From NCBI GenBank assembly GCA_032622095.1, contig CP136065.1, positions 53,691,949 to 53,755,948 of the forward strand: a DNA stretch of 64,000 nucleotides. The letters are read 5' to 3'. The notes beneath the pieces were generated by a model. The model had not been told where the DNA came from, did no database searches, and saw nothing but the letters and a program-made list of their open reading frames with translations. Below, piece by piece: positions 24,562-37,354 of this stretch (positions are counted from its first letter, which is position 1; every line of letters starts with the position of its first letter). Position numbers and translations under genes: made by a program. Source of the stretch: Siphonodentalium dalli. Lineage: Eukaryota; Mollusca; Scaphopoda; Gadilida; Siphonodentaliidae.

Positions 24562-25328
24562 CAACATAAAATAACACAACGTGTAACATATAGAGGATCT
24601 ACGAGTCCCCAGTTTATAGCGGAATTTACAAAAGGAGTCCAGACTTAATTTACGGGACGAGTTTTGTAAATTCCACTATAAACTTGGGACGAGTTGTAGA
24701 TTCTATTTATTACATGATCCAAAACCTTGACAAAACATACTTAAATCAACAAATGGGATGCGAAACTAACATCGGCTTCTATAAGGCATGCGATGATTTT
24801 TCACGTAGCAATGCATTGTTTGCCCGCGTAAAGAAACAGTCCCAGATAAATAAAGACTCTTTGGCGTAGTTAATGCCGTATATTTAATGACATAACTTTT
24901 CAAACTCTTCATTCATTATAGTTTGTTGGAAAAATATTGGAAGCCATACTGGTAGTATTTTGAGATGTAAAATGGAATGTAAATAGATGACAAACCGGAA
25001 GTCAAAGGTCACCTGGTACTATTTCCTATTGTTAAACAAATGTTTAATATCACAATTTATAGAATGGGTTTATTGAATGGAATAATGGTAGGATCATGTA
25101 ATAATTTGAATTATTTTATGGCAAATATTGTAAATGAGTAAAATTTTACGCTCTGAGAAGCAAATACATTCTCACATGTTATTTATTATTTGATTGGAAT
25201 TTCAATAACTTTCTATTTACATTGTAACTCGCGAATGCCTTGAGGATCATATAACCCAATCGAAAACTGAATTCTCACTGATGAGTGATTACTTGATTCA
25301 TATTCATTATTTGGCAAGGATGTTCAGT

Positions 25329-25575
25329 TAACCCTCTTGATACTAATTGGATTTACCACGCAGTTATAAAAATATATTTTGGAATGGTCTATTGTTCAAC
25401 TGGAGTGGTGTTCAGGAAAAATAAGCAGATGACATAATAGAAGTGTGGAAGGAGTCCTATTAATTGGAGGGAAATGTTCAGATAATAAATTCAATAAACA
25501 AATTTATTATTTGAGCATTTCCTAAGGGATAACTACCAGTAATCATCAATGAGTAGTTAGTATAGAAAGGGTTAA
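25329..25575. mobile_element. TTAA-flanked repeat, family also at 30270 and 53680
   Basis: It begins TTAACCCTCTTGATACTAA and ends TAGTATAGAAAGGGTTAA. The internal phrase GGAATGGTCTATTGTTCAAC recurs in the relatives. A second partial copy follows at 25603-25700. Confidence 0.55.
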
Positions 25576-26667
25576 TTATTCAACACCAATATACCCATTA
25601 ACCCTTTCTTTACTGAAAGAATTCTCCTATTCTGCTATAAATGTATACACTGGAATGGTCTATTATTTATGTGGAAGGAAAAATAGTAGTGCCAAAATCA
25701 TTGTACCACTCGCTAAAACTTGTCATAATATTTACGGTAGGTCTCACTCTTTTTGTACATCGATGGTCACTGTAGTGCTGGCTTAAATGTAATGCATTGT
25801 TTAAGGGCACTCTAGTGAAATGCCAATTAGCTGTAATAGTGCTCTTCAAGGTGCATATTTAATATACGGTAGTTTGATTCACTGTATAACAACTGTTTTA
25901 TTTATAGATGTCTGCCTGAAAATTCCATTCAGGGAGTACATATATGGTTCTAATTTTCTGACATTTGTTAATTGAATTGATAATTAATTGTTTTTGTATT
26001 ATGAATCGCCAGTGTGAATCAGTGTGTTCTCTGTGCATATGGTATAAACTTAAGAGTCACCTTCTAAAAAGTAGAAAACCATCAAGAAAATATTCTAATT
26101 AACCATCATTAAAGCAAAATAATTGATGTCGAATAATACTGGTGAGAAGAAAAAAACTGGCAACTCCCAGGAAAATTTTGCAAACAATATTTTCATTCAG
26201 CAAAAGAATATTGTTGGCCAGTGCAAAACCTGTTAGACACGTATATATATGCATTCTAAACAGCAGATATTTTCAATTGTATTCTGCAGGTATTTAGCTA
26301 GGTTCTCACTGCTTTTACCAAAGTAGTATGACAGACCACAGCATATGCAGCTTGTGACTGCCAGCTTAAAAGTCCATCGTCTGATCTGGCACAAAACTAC
26401 CATTGGTACATTTTCTATACCAGAAAATAATTAGATCATGCCAATTAACCATTAAGAGGAGTTTCTGAGGGTCAGATATTGACTTTCAAAAGAGGGAGTT
26501 TTAACATATTTTGAATTTTTGTCGACACAGAACAAATTCAAATGATCGTCTGATAAAGAGCTTCATGCTTTTGTTTCCAAAATTCCATAGATAATAAAAA
26601 TCACTCTCAATTATGATTATGATGAAGTTTCTATAGAAATTTGATAATAAAGAAACTTTCCAGAGAA

Positions 26668-26805
26668 GATGAGGCCTGAGCAGAATGAGGCCCACAGAGG
26701 GTGAATTTAGTTATGCTAGCCTGCTATGCAGGATAGCATCACTAAATTCACCCTCTGGTGGACCTCATTCTGCAAATAACAGGCACACTAAACTCAGGCT
26801 TGGTA
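26668..26805. mobile_element. hAT-like MITE fragment (GAATGAGGTCC family)
   Basis: A palindrome of the subterminal hairpin plus the right end, CACTAAACTCAGGCTTG. The left terminus is lost. Confidence 0.6.
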
Positions 26806-27853
26806 AGTTTGACTAATTTGTTGTCAAATCGGACCATGGATATTGAAAGCACATACAACCGAATACAAATATGATCAGAAGGGGCCTTGTTTTGTTGTAT
26901 GCAGCTTCAAATTTTGTGGAAGCTTTTGGTTGCAACATTCAGGCTTCTTAAATATTGTCTTCAATGGATCTTTCCACAGCTGTCAATCAAATAATTATTA
27001 GCAGATATATTCTACCGATCAGCAAATAAGCTGATGGTTTTTCTGCATTGAAATTTTTTACGCCATCTTTGTTCGCACTAATTTTGATATCCGCATTTTT
27101 GTTAAATCATAATGTACTAATTTTGCAAATGTCCACACTGGTGTGGAAATTATCCACGGTTATAACAGCGTCTTTCATTTTGCATGACACTTATTATATT
27201 TTCACAATTAAGATGAGAACAAGGAGTTCTTGCATGTGTAATCCAGCATAAGCAGTCTGAAAAAGCAATTGGAGCACAATCACATTGTTACAATCGTCCC
27301 CGAATTATGGTATTGCACACAAATTTCCAAGGAGTGTTCAATATTGGCCACTGCACAGGTTGTCTGTCATTGTCAACACAAGCTCAGCAGCGATTTCCGG
27401 CAAATCCCATTGTGTGCGGTCAGTTGTGCTTTAAGTTGGTCAGAAAATGCAAATAGTTCTTTGCCAGAATAAATCTTCGACTCAATTGGTTTTGGTAGAG
27501 AACGTTCTTATGCTCTAACCCATACTTAAAATATCTGAACAGACAAACAAAATCTTACCTCTCCAAGCAACTGCGATATACCACCCATTATGACTGGCTG
27601 TGGAATCATCAATTGTGTGTGATGTTGCATATCGAAGAATTTTTACTGTACATAGCTCTGTCGTCCCACTCACAAATTTTTACCTCCTGTCCAATTGTTA
27701 TTTCTGTTATCTCTATTGTAATTGTTAGAGAATGTGATATTTTTCTACACAAGTGAAAGCTTTCTTGTCCCTATTCTCCCTATTCTACACTCCTTCAGTA
27801 TAAGGTAGTTCTGACAGCCACTTTTTTTATTTGAAGATTTACAGATAATTGTC

Positions 27854-28246
27854 TTAACCCTTTACCCAACAGAAGGGCCCTGTGCCAATGCATTCTCTTA
27901 TATATGCGAGTCGACCACCATAGGTCGCCTCGCATATATAAGAGAATGCATTGGCTTAACACATTAAAAATCATAAAATTGTTAAAGAATGTAAGAAAAA
28001 ATGGTAAAAAGTGTTAAAAAAAGATTTTTTTTAGGCCAATGCATTCTCTTATATATGCGAGGCGACCTATGGTCGACTCGCATATATAAGAGAATGCATT
28101 GGCACAGGGCATAACTATAACTATCACAATGTAGTCAAGGAGCCGGTTCCAATGATATCCATATTTGTATGGTTCTATTGAGACAGACCGAAGATATTTT
28201 AGGCTGTTGAAGATTTATTTGGCCGGTTTGTTGGGTAAATGGTTAA
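27854..28246. mobile_element. TTAA-flanked MITE with TTAACCCTTTACCC ends
   Basis: The flanking sequence reads GTC-TTAA at left and TTAA-GAC at right, so the empty site was a palindrome. The two-hairpin interior is nearly identical to 20989-21389. Confidence 0.8.
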
Positions 28247-28605
28247 GACGATAGGAAGAGGACAAAAAATAAAATTGGTTCTGAATATTAATTTTTTTTT
28301 CGTTTTATCAAAAAGCAGGTATGAAGATATAAAAAATCTGACATTCATTGTAATGATATCGATATTAGTCATAATGGTGAAATCACTCTGTAATGGACAC
28401 GAAAGAAGGCCAGTGGGGAATATATTTTATCACATAATTTGGCCATAAAAGCAGTTTCATAATTATCGGTAATAGACACGTTTAATATCAGTGCGTGCGA
28501 TGACGTCACGGCGTTCTTCAGATAACTTGCGATCGCTGTAGTTCATCCTTGTTGTTTTCGATGAATATTTCGCGTTGCTTCGGGTTTATTTGATCATGTG
28601 ATAAA

Positions 28606-28752
28606 AGGTATCTCACACTCGTCCTATTTTATACGTAATTTATCAACCTCGTCCTCTAAATTCTATTTGAGCCTCGGTAAACCTCGGCTCAAATCGAATT
28701 TAGTGAACTCGGTTGATAAATTCCGTATAAAATAGAAACTCATGTGAGATCC
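28606..28752. mobile_element. Foldback MITE
   Basis: ATCTCACACTCG...TATTTTATACG and its inverted counterpart CGTATAAAATAG...TGTGAGAT bracket a GAGCCTCGGTAAACCTCGGCTC core hairpin. Confidence 0.6.
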
Positions 28753-28830
28753 TCTATATAATATATCCAAAGTATGCTTATGCTGCAATTGTTCAGAAAA
28801 TCGCCTTCTAATTGGGAGGTTAATCCCAAT

Positions 28831-28942
28831 TGCAGTAATGCCATAAATAATCGACTCCTTAACCACAGCAGAATTATGGGTAATTTTTCAGGATTTAGTC
28901 GGAAAATGTCTTGTTGCCATTCATCGGAAAGCTCTCACTGTA
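28831..28942. mobile_element. Palindromic MITE, single-arm copy
   Basis: The left arm (GCAGTAATGCCATAAATAATC to CGGAAAGCTCTC) is followed directly by CACTGTA, so most of the right arm is deleted. Confidence 0.7.
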
Positions 28943-30269
28943 TAGCCAATCAAAAGTAATTTTATTTGTATTCTGGCATTGTTGGTGTTCGATAATTTTT
29001 GTTTTCACCCTGTTTATTTTGATGATTTTATGGTAAAAGGATCCATAAACCAAGAAACAAAAAAAGTGGCCAAAGCAAAAGAGTAATTAATTTCCATTGT
29101 GTTGACCATGACACGCTCATGAGAGAAAATGCAAAAATTAACTTGTTTCTGTTGATTATTTGATGGTTGAACATATTGACAGTTATTATGTACCACATGG
29201 TCACTGAAGTAAACATTTCAAGAGATATTTGTTCGGCCTAGCCATCAGCTGGATATCTGTTGCCCAACATGGTTATTTAGTTGGAATCTAGTATAGATGT
29301 GATAAACCATGACAAAGACAGTGTCATATCGTTTAAGCAAAATGCTATTTCTCTTCCTAGAAACGCTTCCAACAAACATTTTTATTTTATGTAATATGAA
29401 ACTTTTTCAAAACATGTCTGCCCTATTATCACCACAAAACACAGAAGAGACATGTTTTAGACAAATTGCACCTGAGTGAATGAAAAATGTAATTGTCTAA
29501 AAATATTAAACATCCTGTCCTAATTTGAAAAATTTAGGGGGAAAAAAAAAAAATCCTGGGACAGAAACTTTTGATAATTGTCTCTCAAACTCTAAATTAT
29601 TATTAAAACCATTTATATCAATAGAATGTTCAGGGTATAGCTTACACATTGGGGCATCGTTTCCAGTGGTTTCTCATTCGAGAGGAATATGTCAGGAATT
29701 CACTGTGAATTCAAACAATAGTGAGGAACAATATTTCTTCCTTGTCATTCTTTCTAAATTGTGTGTATTCTGGTATTTAAATCACATTCCTGGTGATAAT
29801 TATCAGATGATATATTCTCGTATCCTGTAGGTTATATTTCTCTTCCATCTCTGTGCATGCTTAATGACAGACATCCTGGACCCTCTTCTCTCCATTAAAA
29901 CTAAGAAAACATGATTTCAGTTTAGCTTTATATGTTCTAAACAGACTTCAGAACAGAATATGCATCAGAATGGAAAATTATTCTTTGTAATGGTACATTT
30001 GTAAGATCAGGAAGCCACGATTGCACAAAATTAAAAAGGTCCACAATTTTATTGTGAACAATTTTCTATAAATAAATCTTTCAGAAATTGAATATACATG
30101 TATATGCAGACTAAGTATTGATAACTTGGATATTGAACTAGCAAAACCATTGATTAATTTTCAGAAGAAAAGAAAAACACCACTTGAGAAATTTGACTTA
30201 CTTTGCTTACATGTAGATGCTACCAATATAACTTGGTCTATTTTAACCATTTCTTTACTAAATGTATTA

Positions 30270-30482
30270 ACCCATTCATTTATAAAAGTATACTTGGAAT
30301 GGCATATTATTCATCTGGAGGGATGTTTAAAAATATAAGCGGATTCCAAGTGCAAAACAATTCCTATTCTTTTCATGCAAAATGTTCAGATAATAAGTTG
30401 AAAAACTGGTCATTCATTGAACTTATTTGAACATTTCCTTAAGGAACTACTCATCAATGAGTATTCAGTAAAGAAAGGATTA
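30270..30482. mobile_element. TTAA-family repeat related to 25329
   Basis: TTAACCCATTCATTTATAAA at left and CAGTAAAGAAAGGATTAA at right, with the shared GGAATGGCATATTATTCATC segment. Confidence 0.5.
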
Positions 30483-30773
30483 AAGCTGTGTTGTATTACA
30501 TTCTACAGTTTTCCCTTCATTTACCCAGACTATTCCTAATTATGAACAAATTTCTGAATGTTAAATGCATTCATATCGCCTACAATATAAATCAAACTAA
30601 AGGTTTGAAATGAATTGATTCATATTGGTGATAAAAAAATGGTTGTACATGTAGCTTAAACACCGGTACCCTCATTTGTTTCAGTAAGAAAAAAGTCATA
30701 AAACGTACCTAATATATCGCCCATTAATAATTCAATTAATAGTAATGATAGGCCTGTTAATGGATTACTGTAG

Positions 30774-31094
30774 ACTAAATCCAGCCATTTATGGGACCAT
30801 CTCCTTTTATACTCAACGGAACATATGTAACAAATTAATTAATTTGAGCCATGGATTAGTGCAAAATACACTCATGTTCTTTATGAATGATGCAAACAAC
30901 ATGGTAATTATTATGAAAATAAATTTATGACGCTAGTCATAAATTCATTTTCATTATAATTACCATGTGTTTTACATCATTCATAGAGCGCATGAGTGTA
31001 TTTTGCACTAATCCATGGCTCAAATTTATTCATTTGTTGCATATGTTCCGTTGAGTATAAAAGGAGATGTTCCCATTAATGGACAGATTTAGTC
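30774..31094. mobile_element. Foldback MITE of about 320 bp
   Basis: The arms begin GACTAAATCCAGCCATT and end AATGGACAGATTTAGTC. They contain ATGGATTAGTGCAAAATACA and its inverse. The apex is near 30930. No target duplication was recognised. Confidence 0.7.
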
Positions 31095-31307
31095 CCCCTT
31101 TAAATTCTCCATTCTGAAGCATACTTCATGTTATTAACTTAAATAAATGTTTTCTCTGTTATTCATAGTATTTGTACATAAAAAAAAACTCTGGTTAAGT
31201 TTTCATTGTCAGGTGTTATACTTCAGATTCTATTTTTGTATGGGTGAATGTTTTTTTTTCTCTCGCTATAAACATGATTAGTTACCTCCTCCATGAACTT
31301 CCCAATA

Positions 31308-31524
31308 TACAGTAACGCCCTAAATAATTGACTCCTTAACCACAGCAGAATTATGGGTAACTTTTCAGGATTTAGTCGGAAATATGGCTTGTTGCCATTC
31401 ATTGGAAAGCTCTCACTGAAAGCTTTCTGATGAATGGCAACAAGACATATTTCCGACTAAATCCTGAAAAGTTACTCATAATTCTGCTGTGGTTAAGGAG
31501 TCGATTATTTAGAGCATTACTGTA
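31308..31524. mobile_element. Palindromic TA-flanked MITE, full hairpin
   Basis: The ends are TACAGTAACGCCCTAAATAAT and GAGCATTACTGTA. The apex is CTCTCACTGAAAGC near 31413. Confidence 0.85.
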
Positions 31525-32235
31525 GGCCATTGTATTCTAAAAAAATACTTCTTAGAAAAATAAGTATCTTGCCAAACACTCAATTTGTTCAAGGTATGTG
31601 TATCAAAAGTGCCAATTCTACCTAACATGGTTGCAGTCTCAGTTTGTAAAGGTCTTTGCAGATGGTGTTGCAAACAGCGCGTTGTCGGCGTCAAAACGTT
31701 AATTATATGTTGATGAATTACATCATGCTTCGGGCCTCATATTGTATTATTGTGTAAATGTGCTGAGTAACTTGACCATGTAGAGTCAAAATCAATCTTT
31801 TCTATCAGAAGTTAAGTGACCACAATATTTACTCGAATAGCCTTGACCGGTTAGATCCATTTCTGCCATGTTCGTTACTCTATGCAATCGTAAATGATGG
31901 AACCGTATGAATGTATAAATAATCTCAGGTTTGTTCTACTTCAGCAGAAATCACGGCTGACGCACTATTCGCAACACCATCTGCAAAGGCCTTAACACAA
32001 AGGGGGTAGGCTTTATTGAAAGTCTGAAATTGAGTATTTGGAAAGCTTATTCTGAGTTAATGAGGCAGAGCGAATTAGTTGCATGACAAAAAATGTAATT
32101 TTGATCAAATATTTATATTTTTATTGTGAAATATGAGTTTTACACACCAAAACACTTAATACAATGCCCATATGATTGGCATCTGAATTTTTTTTTTAAA
32201 TTATCGAAGTTAAAGAGCAAGCTGTATTAAAACAT

Positions 32236-32468
32236 CAATGACTGGAGCCTAAATTTTTTTGCGAAAACCCTGTGCCAATGCATTATCACAAGAAGCCTCT
32301 CATATATAAGAGAATACATTGGCCTAACAATATTTACTGTTACCATGTAAGTCTGTGCATTCTCTTATATATGTGAGGCTCCCTATGGGAGACTTGCATA
32401 TATAAGAGAATGCAATGGCACATGATTTTTAATGCTGCACCAGCGCAGCTCCCATCATGAAAGGATTA
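32236..32468. mobile_element. TTAA-type double-hairpin MITE
   Basis: CAATGACTGGAGCC at left and CATCATGAAAGGATTAA at right, with two TATATAAGAGAAT stem-loops, the first damaged. Confidence 0.65.
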
Positions 32469-32481
32469 ACTGACCAGAAGC

Positions 32482-32694
32482 AAGCCTTGAAATAGTGTGT
32501 CGGTCATTTTTCAGAATGAGGTCCCCAGAGGGTGAACCTCATTCTTCTGGGAACCTCATTCTGCTGAGGTGTAAGCAGAATGAGGTCCCCAGAGGGTGAA
32601 TTTGGTGATGCTAGCCCGCTATGCGGGGTAGCATCACTAAATTCACCATCTGGGGACCTCATTCTGCAAATGACACACACTATTTCAAGGCTTG
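32482..32694. mobile_element. hAT-like MITE with perfect 8-bp duplication
   Basis: ACCAGAAG at 32474-32481 and 32695-32702 flank inverted ends CAAGCCTTGAAATAGTGTG and CACTATTTCAAGGCTTG. The interior is GAATGAGGTCCCCAGAGG hairpins. This copy sets the family boundaries. Confidence 0.85.
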
Positions 32695-33436
32695 ACCAGA
32701 AGAACTCAACAAGCAGGTATTCTGGTAAGGAAACCAGGCTATTTTCACTGGACCACCAGGGAAAATTAGGAACACCACAGTGTATGATGAATTGCATGAA
32801 CAGACAGGGAATATCTTCAAACAATTAAACACAAATATACTCTTTGAATGAGCTTTCCAATATTGTTATTATAGTAAAATTGATTAGATCATGACACACA
32901 AACTGCCTTCCCTTTTAATACGAATATTTCTATTTATTTATTTCTGACTAATTATGCAAATCTATACTAAAACATAAATTACAGAAGATATATGTTGAAC
33001 TTTGTAATTTATTGTACTGATTTAATTATATTTTCATGGACCAATAAATCCAGGGCTTCTCGTCTGGCATTCTATGAACCTCATCCCCCACCTCCAAATT
33101 CAGATCATTGTGGTGATGAATATGGGTTGATAAAAATATCTTGTAAAGTAGGATGCATTTAAATTGGTAGTTTACATATACTATATGTGAACAAATCTTA
33201 GAGATAAAAAGGAATGAAAAAATTTGCAAATAAAATTCCTATCGGGTTTTTAGCACCAGCTTTTAATCTAAAGCTCTTTTTATATTACATTTATTGTTGA
33301 GGATGATAATTAAAAATCTGATGTGGAGATATTGATACTATTCTAATAACACATTCATGCGATCTAATTTAATGATTTCGCCAATTTGCTCAGTCATAAT
33401 GTGAGTACTTCACAAATACAACATTGAAAACTATAA

Positions 33437-33670
33437 CCCTTCCATGACTGGAGCTTCCTGAAATTTTGCAAAAACCCTGTGTCAATGCATTTTCTTATAT
33501 ATGTGAGTCTCCCATTGGAAGCCTTGCATATATATATGAGAATACAATGGCCTAACAATTTATTACCTTGACCTTGTAAGCCATTGCATTCTCTTAAATA
33601 TGTGAGGTTCCCTATGAGAAACTCTCATATATAGGAGAATGCACTGGCGCAGGATTTTTAATGCTGCACC
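33437..33670. mobile_element. TTAA-type double-hairpin MITE
   Basis: AACCCTTCCATGACTGGAGC at left and two TCTTATATATGTGAG stem-loops. The right end stops at GCTGCACC. Confidence 0.6.
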
Positions 33671-34687
33671 ATTTTATTGATTATGGAAAACTACTTGTAG
33701 TATGAGGGTCACAGTTCATAGACAAAATGAAATTGGTCTTGCCTGAATGAAGCATTGGTTACATGCAGAGAAGCTACTGACATCTGAAGTCAAGTTATAA
33801 TTTTTATGTTGCCTACACTAAATCCTGAAAACATGTAATATGCCCAAATTAAGAGCAATGCCTGATGAATATAAGCCCTGGATTATTTCATATTAAAGTT
33901 TTAGCGTACTTCTAATACCCATGAGTTGTACCATATGTTATATCATAATTGCACCTGACTACCCTTGTTCACTAGAAACTTTTGCCATGAACAATCAGCA
34001 TTTCATATAACTATTAAAATAATTGCTCTGGCTTCACAATTTCTGAGTTAGTTATTGACAACTAACACAACAGTGTAATAAATGATTTAGAAATGTGTAA
34101 TTATAAATATTATATGAAAATTATGTGAATAAAATTATATGAATTTTCTATTATTTTCTGACTTTTCCTGATGTCAAGAGTCTTCTCTAATTCCTGTGTA
34201 CACAGTGGGAGTTGCATCTGGTAGGGCCCTGCGAATCGGGTATTTTCATTTCGAATCGAATCAGGCAAACGATTGCCTGGCGAAAACCACCTGTTGATCA
34301 TCGATGTACTGCAATATGCGCAGATTATGCGCTTATCTACACACCTCTATGCATTTTCTGTGCCTAAGCAATCGCTGAGAGAACTAATGTGACTAAATTC
34401 AGACAAGCATACTGTGTGATGCCCGTTTCATTTCGTTGAATAACGCGGTATTTTTCGTTACACTTGTGATTATTGTGTTGTCTGTTGCTTGAACTGACAG
34501 ACTTACCAGACAATGTTTACAAAAATACCCAGGACACAGATTCAGACTCGCATTTACGCTAATCAAACAAAGATCTAAAATATGGCATAGATTTTGTTAT
34601 GGAATTCCCATGATTCCTGGAATGACACCAGCACACCGCCTTGTATGGCAATTTTGTTGTTCACTTATGTCATTCTTACAGATGGGG

Positions 34688-35325
34688 TCATTATACCCCC
34701 GCAACGAAGTTAGGGGGGGGGGTATACTGGAATCAGCTTGTCCGTCCGTCCGTGGACACAAATTTGTCCAGAGTTTTTCTGTCGTTTTTTGATAAATTTC
34801 CGTGAAACTTGGCACAGACATCAACCACCATGGGAACCTGTGCCCCTGCGATTATGACGTCTGTCCGACATTTTTTGGTGGAGTTATCCCCCTTTTTCGA
34901 CTTAGAAATCTTTTTGCAACATGCATAATTTTGTCTGAGCTTTTATTCCTACATTTTTAGGTCAATGTTTTTATGTTTACCCATACCACCGTCTGTCTGT
35001 CTGTAGACACTTTACGAGTAATGCGATAACTCAAACATTTTATATCCGATCGAAACCAAATTTTGTATATGGGTTTCTCAGCCCAAAATACAGATCGAGT
35101 TCGAATTTGGGTTTGATCCGAGATTTTGTTACAGAGTTATGGCCCTTTTTCAACTTAGAATTAAAAATAAAGATCGAGTTTGAATATGGGTTTGATCCGA
35201 TTAATTTTAAAGGAGTTATGACCCTTTTTCAAAAAAAAAATTGGAATAAAAAATCGATTTTTTTTTAGATTTATTTTTAACTTTTATAATAATAATAACA
35301 AAAAATGTCATTGACATTGTCATTT
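34688..35325. repeat. TATACCCCC repeat with GTCCGTCC run and degenerate tandem units
   Basis: It begins with a hairpin, TACCCCCGCAACGAAGTT..GGGGGGTA, then GTCCGTCCGTCCGTGG, ACTTGGCACAGACATCA, CGATTATGACGTCTGTCC and AGTTATGGCCC units. It ends TGTCATTGACATTGTCATTT, similar to the end of the GCTCAACTT family. Confidence 0.65.
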
Positions 35326-35924
35326 GTTTTCATTTAGATATTGATGATTATGATAAAAGTTGATAAAAAGATTTCCAATGTGTCCCTTTAATCTGCCAAG
35401 GGTACCCCGAATCACCACACCAAATTTGATTAAATCGGTCCAAAATCTTGTGTTATGTACTGGTAAATCTGTTTGGAGCAACATTAAATCCAAATTCCAA
35501 TTCACCAATTGCCTTTGGACTACTTAGCTATTGATACGGCTATATTATTTTCTGATGTCTCTTACTCTTGGGCTCCAAATAAACATGCATGCACGTTTAT
35601 TATTTTCTTGGGAAATTTCCCCCCTGCACAGTGCTTATTTGGGTCTGCACATTTATTAATTTTGAGGCTATGAAAATTTAAATCGGCACAAACTCAAGAT
35701 TTCTATATGATTCTGAAATCAAAATGGTGAGCTTATAGCTTTATACATGTACATATTCATGTATATGGCATACATGTGAACATTTAAATTTGAATAAAAC
35801 ACCACATGACACATAGTTTGTTGATTCCTATACTTGACCTACTATGAAAATAATTTGTTTAACCACAGTTATGTTGATGTTTTGCTCAGAGTTCCCCCTG
35901 CACTATTATTTGGGTCTGCACTTT

Positions 35925-36500
35925 TTAGCTCACCTGAGACGAAGTCTCCGGTGGAGCTATAGTCATCACTCCTCGTCCGTCGTCCGTCCGTCCGTCCGTC
36001 TGTCCGTCTGTCCGTCTGTCCGTCTGTCCGTCAACTTTTTTTTAAAACATCTTCTCCTCTGAAACCATCATACCGAATTGGTTCATATTTGGTGTGGATG
36101 TTCCCTAGGTGACTCTCATTCAGATTTGTTCAAATGACGTCACTGGGTCAAATAGTTGTGAAACCAGGGCCATAACTCTATTCCTCCATAGTAATTCTTA
36201 CAACAACTTCTTGTTCATAACCATTGTGCCGATTTAGCTAATATTTGGTATGGAGGGTCCTTGGGTGACTGGTGTTCAGATTTGTTCAAATGAGGTCACC
36301 CGGTCAATTAGTTGAGAAACCAGGGCCATAACTCATAGTAATTCTTACAATGACTTCTTCTAAAAAAATATTTGGCCTATTCAGCTTATATTTGGTACTG
36401 AGGGACCTTGGGTGACTGGGAATCAGATTTGTTCAAATTGGGTCACTGGGTCAAATAGGGGCAGAGCCAGGGACATTTCTAAAAACAAAAAATTAAATTT
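35925..36500. repeat. GCTCACCTGAGACGAAG repeat with GTCCGTCTGTCC microsatellite and tandem units
   Basis: It starts TTAGCTCACCTGAGACGAAG. A CCGTC/TGTC run spans about 35970-36030. Then come about 160-bp degenerate units carrying GATTTGTTCAAATGA and GGGCCATAACTC. Confidence 0.65.
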
Positions 36501-37002
36501 TTGCATTTTCACCTTTAATTTTTGTTTAGGACCCATCACAGTCTCATATTTCTTACCTACATTTTTCTTAGCATGTTCTTCATCTGTATGGATTTTGGTA
36601 TTGTTTATTTAACCCCTTCCACTCTTGTTTTGATATAGAATTCATCCAAGACAGGATTACTCAAACATTTTTCATCTGATCAACACCAAATTTGGTATAT
36701 GAATTTTTGACACTTATATACAGATCAAGTTAAAATATGGGTTTGATCCGATATATTTTAGCAGAGTTATGGCCCTTTATAATTCACACCCCTTTGCTAT
36801 GCACTATTAATTTTTAAGAGGACACTCTAGCCTGTATTATTGAAAAAGCCAATTTATCATAGTGTGGTCACCTGATCCTCTTGCTGAATACTGCTTGCTT
36901 CAGACCAGTTTATCATCTGTCATTACAAGACATGACATTAGCTAAACAACTACCAGAGTCTACAAGGAATAGTCCATTGTTCATTTCTCCAAGCCTGGAC
37001 AT

Positions 37003-37062
37003 AGTGTGTCTGACATTTGCAGAATGAAGTCCCCAGATGGTGAATTTAGTGTTGCTACCCCA
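37003..37062. mobile_element. hAT-like MITE left-end fragment
   Basis: CCAAGCCTGGACATAGTGTG plus GAATGAAGTCCCCAGATGG, truncated at 37062 where an unrelated repeat begins. Confidence 0.6.
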
Positions 37063-37354
37063 TACAATTTCAAATTTGGTATATGAATTTTTGACACTTA
37101 TATACAGATCAAGTTAAAATATGGGTTTGATCCGATATATTTTAACAGAGTTATGGCCATAATTCCCCAAAAAATAATAAAATATTCAGGAACTCCTTGA
37201 TCAATTTATGTAGGCAGAGTCCCCAGGGAGTGTATTCATGTCATTCATAATTTAAATGAGATTAATGGTGTTATCAATGAAGCACCCTTGTTGTTTACAT
37301 TATCACTCAGTGGTCATTAAAATCAGATTAATTTCATTTTCTCCAAGTGTCTGG

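Noticed and set aside
29525-29830. 101-codon plus-strand frame downstream of GRB2
   Set aside because: No domain, no splice signals and AT-rich composition; most likely chance.
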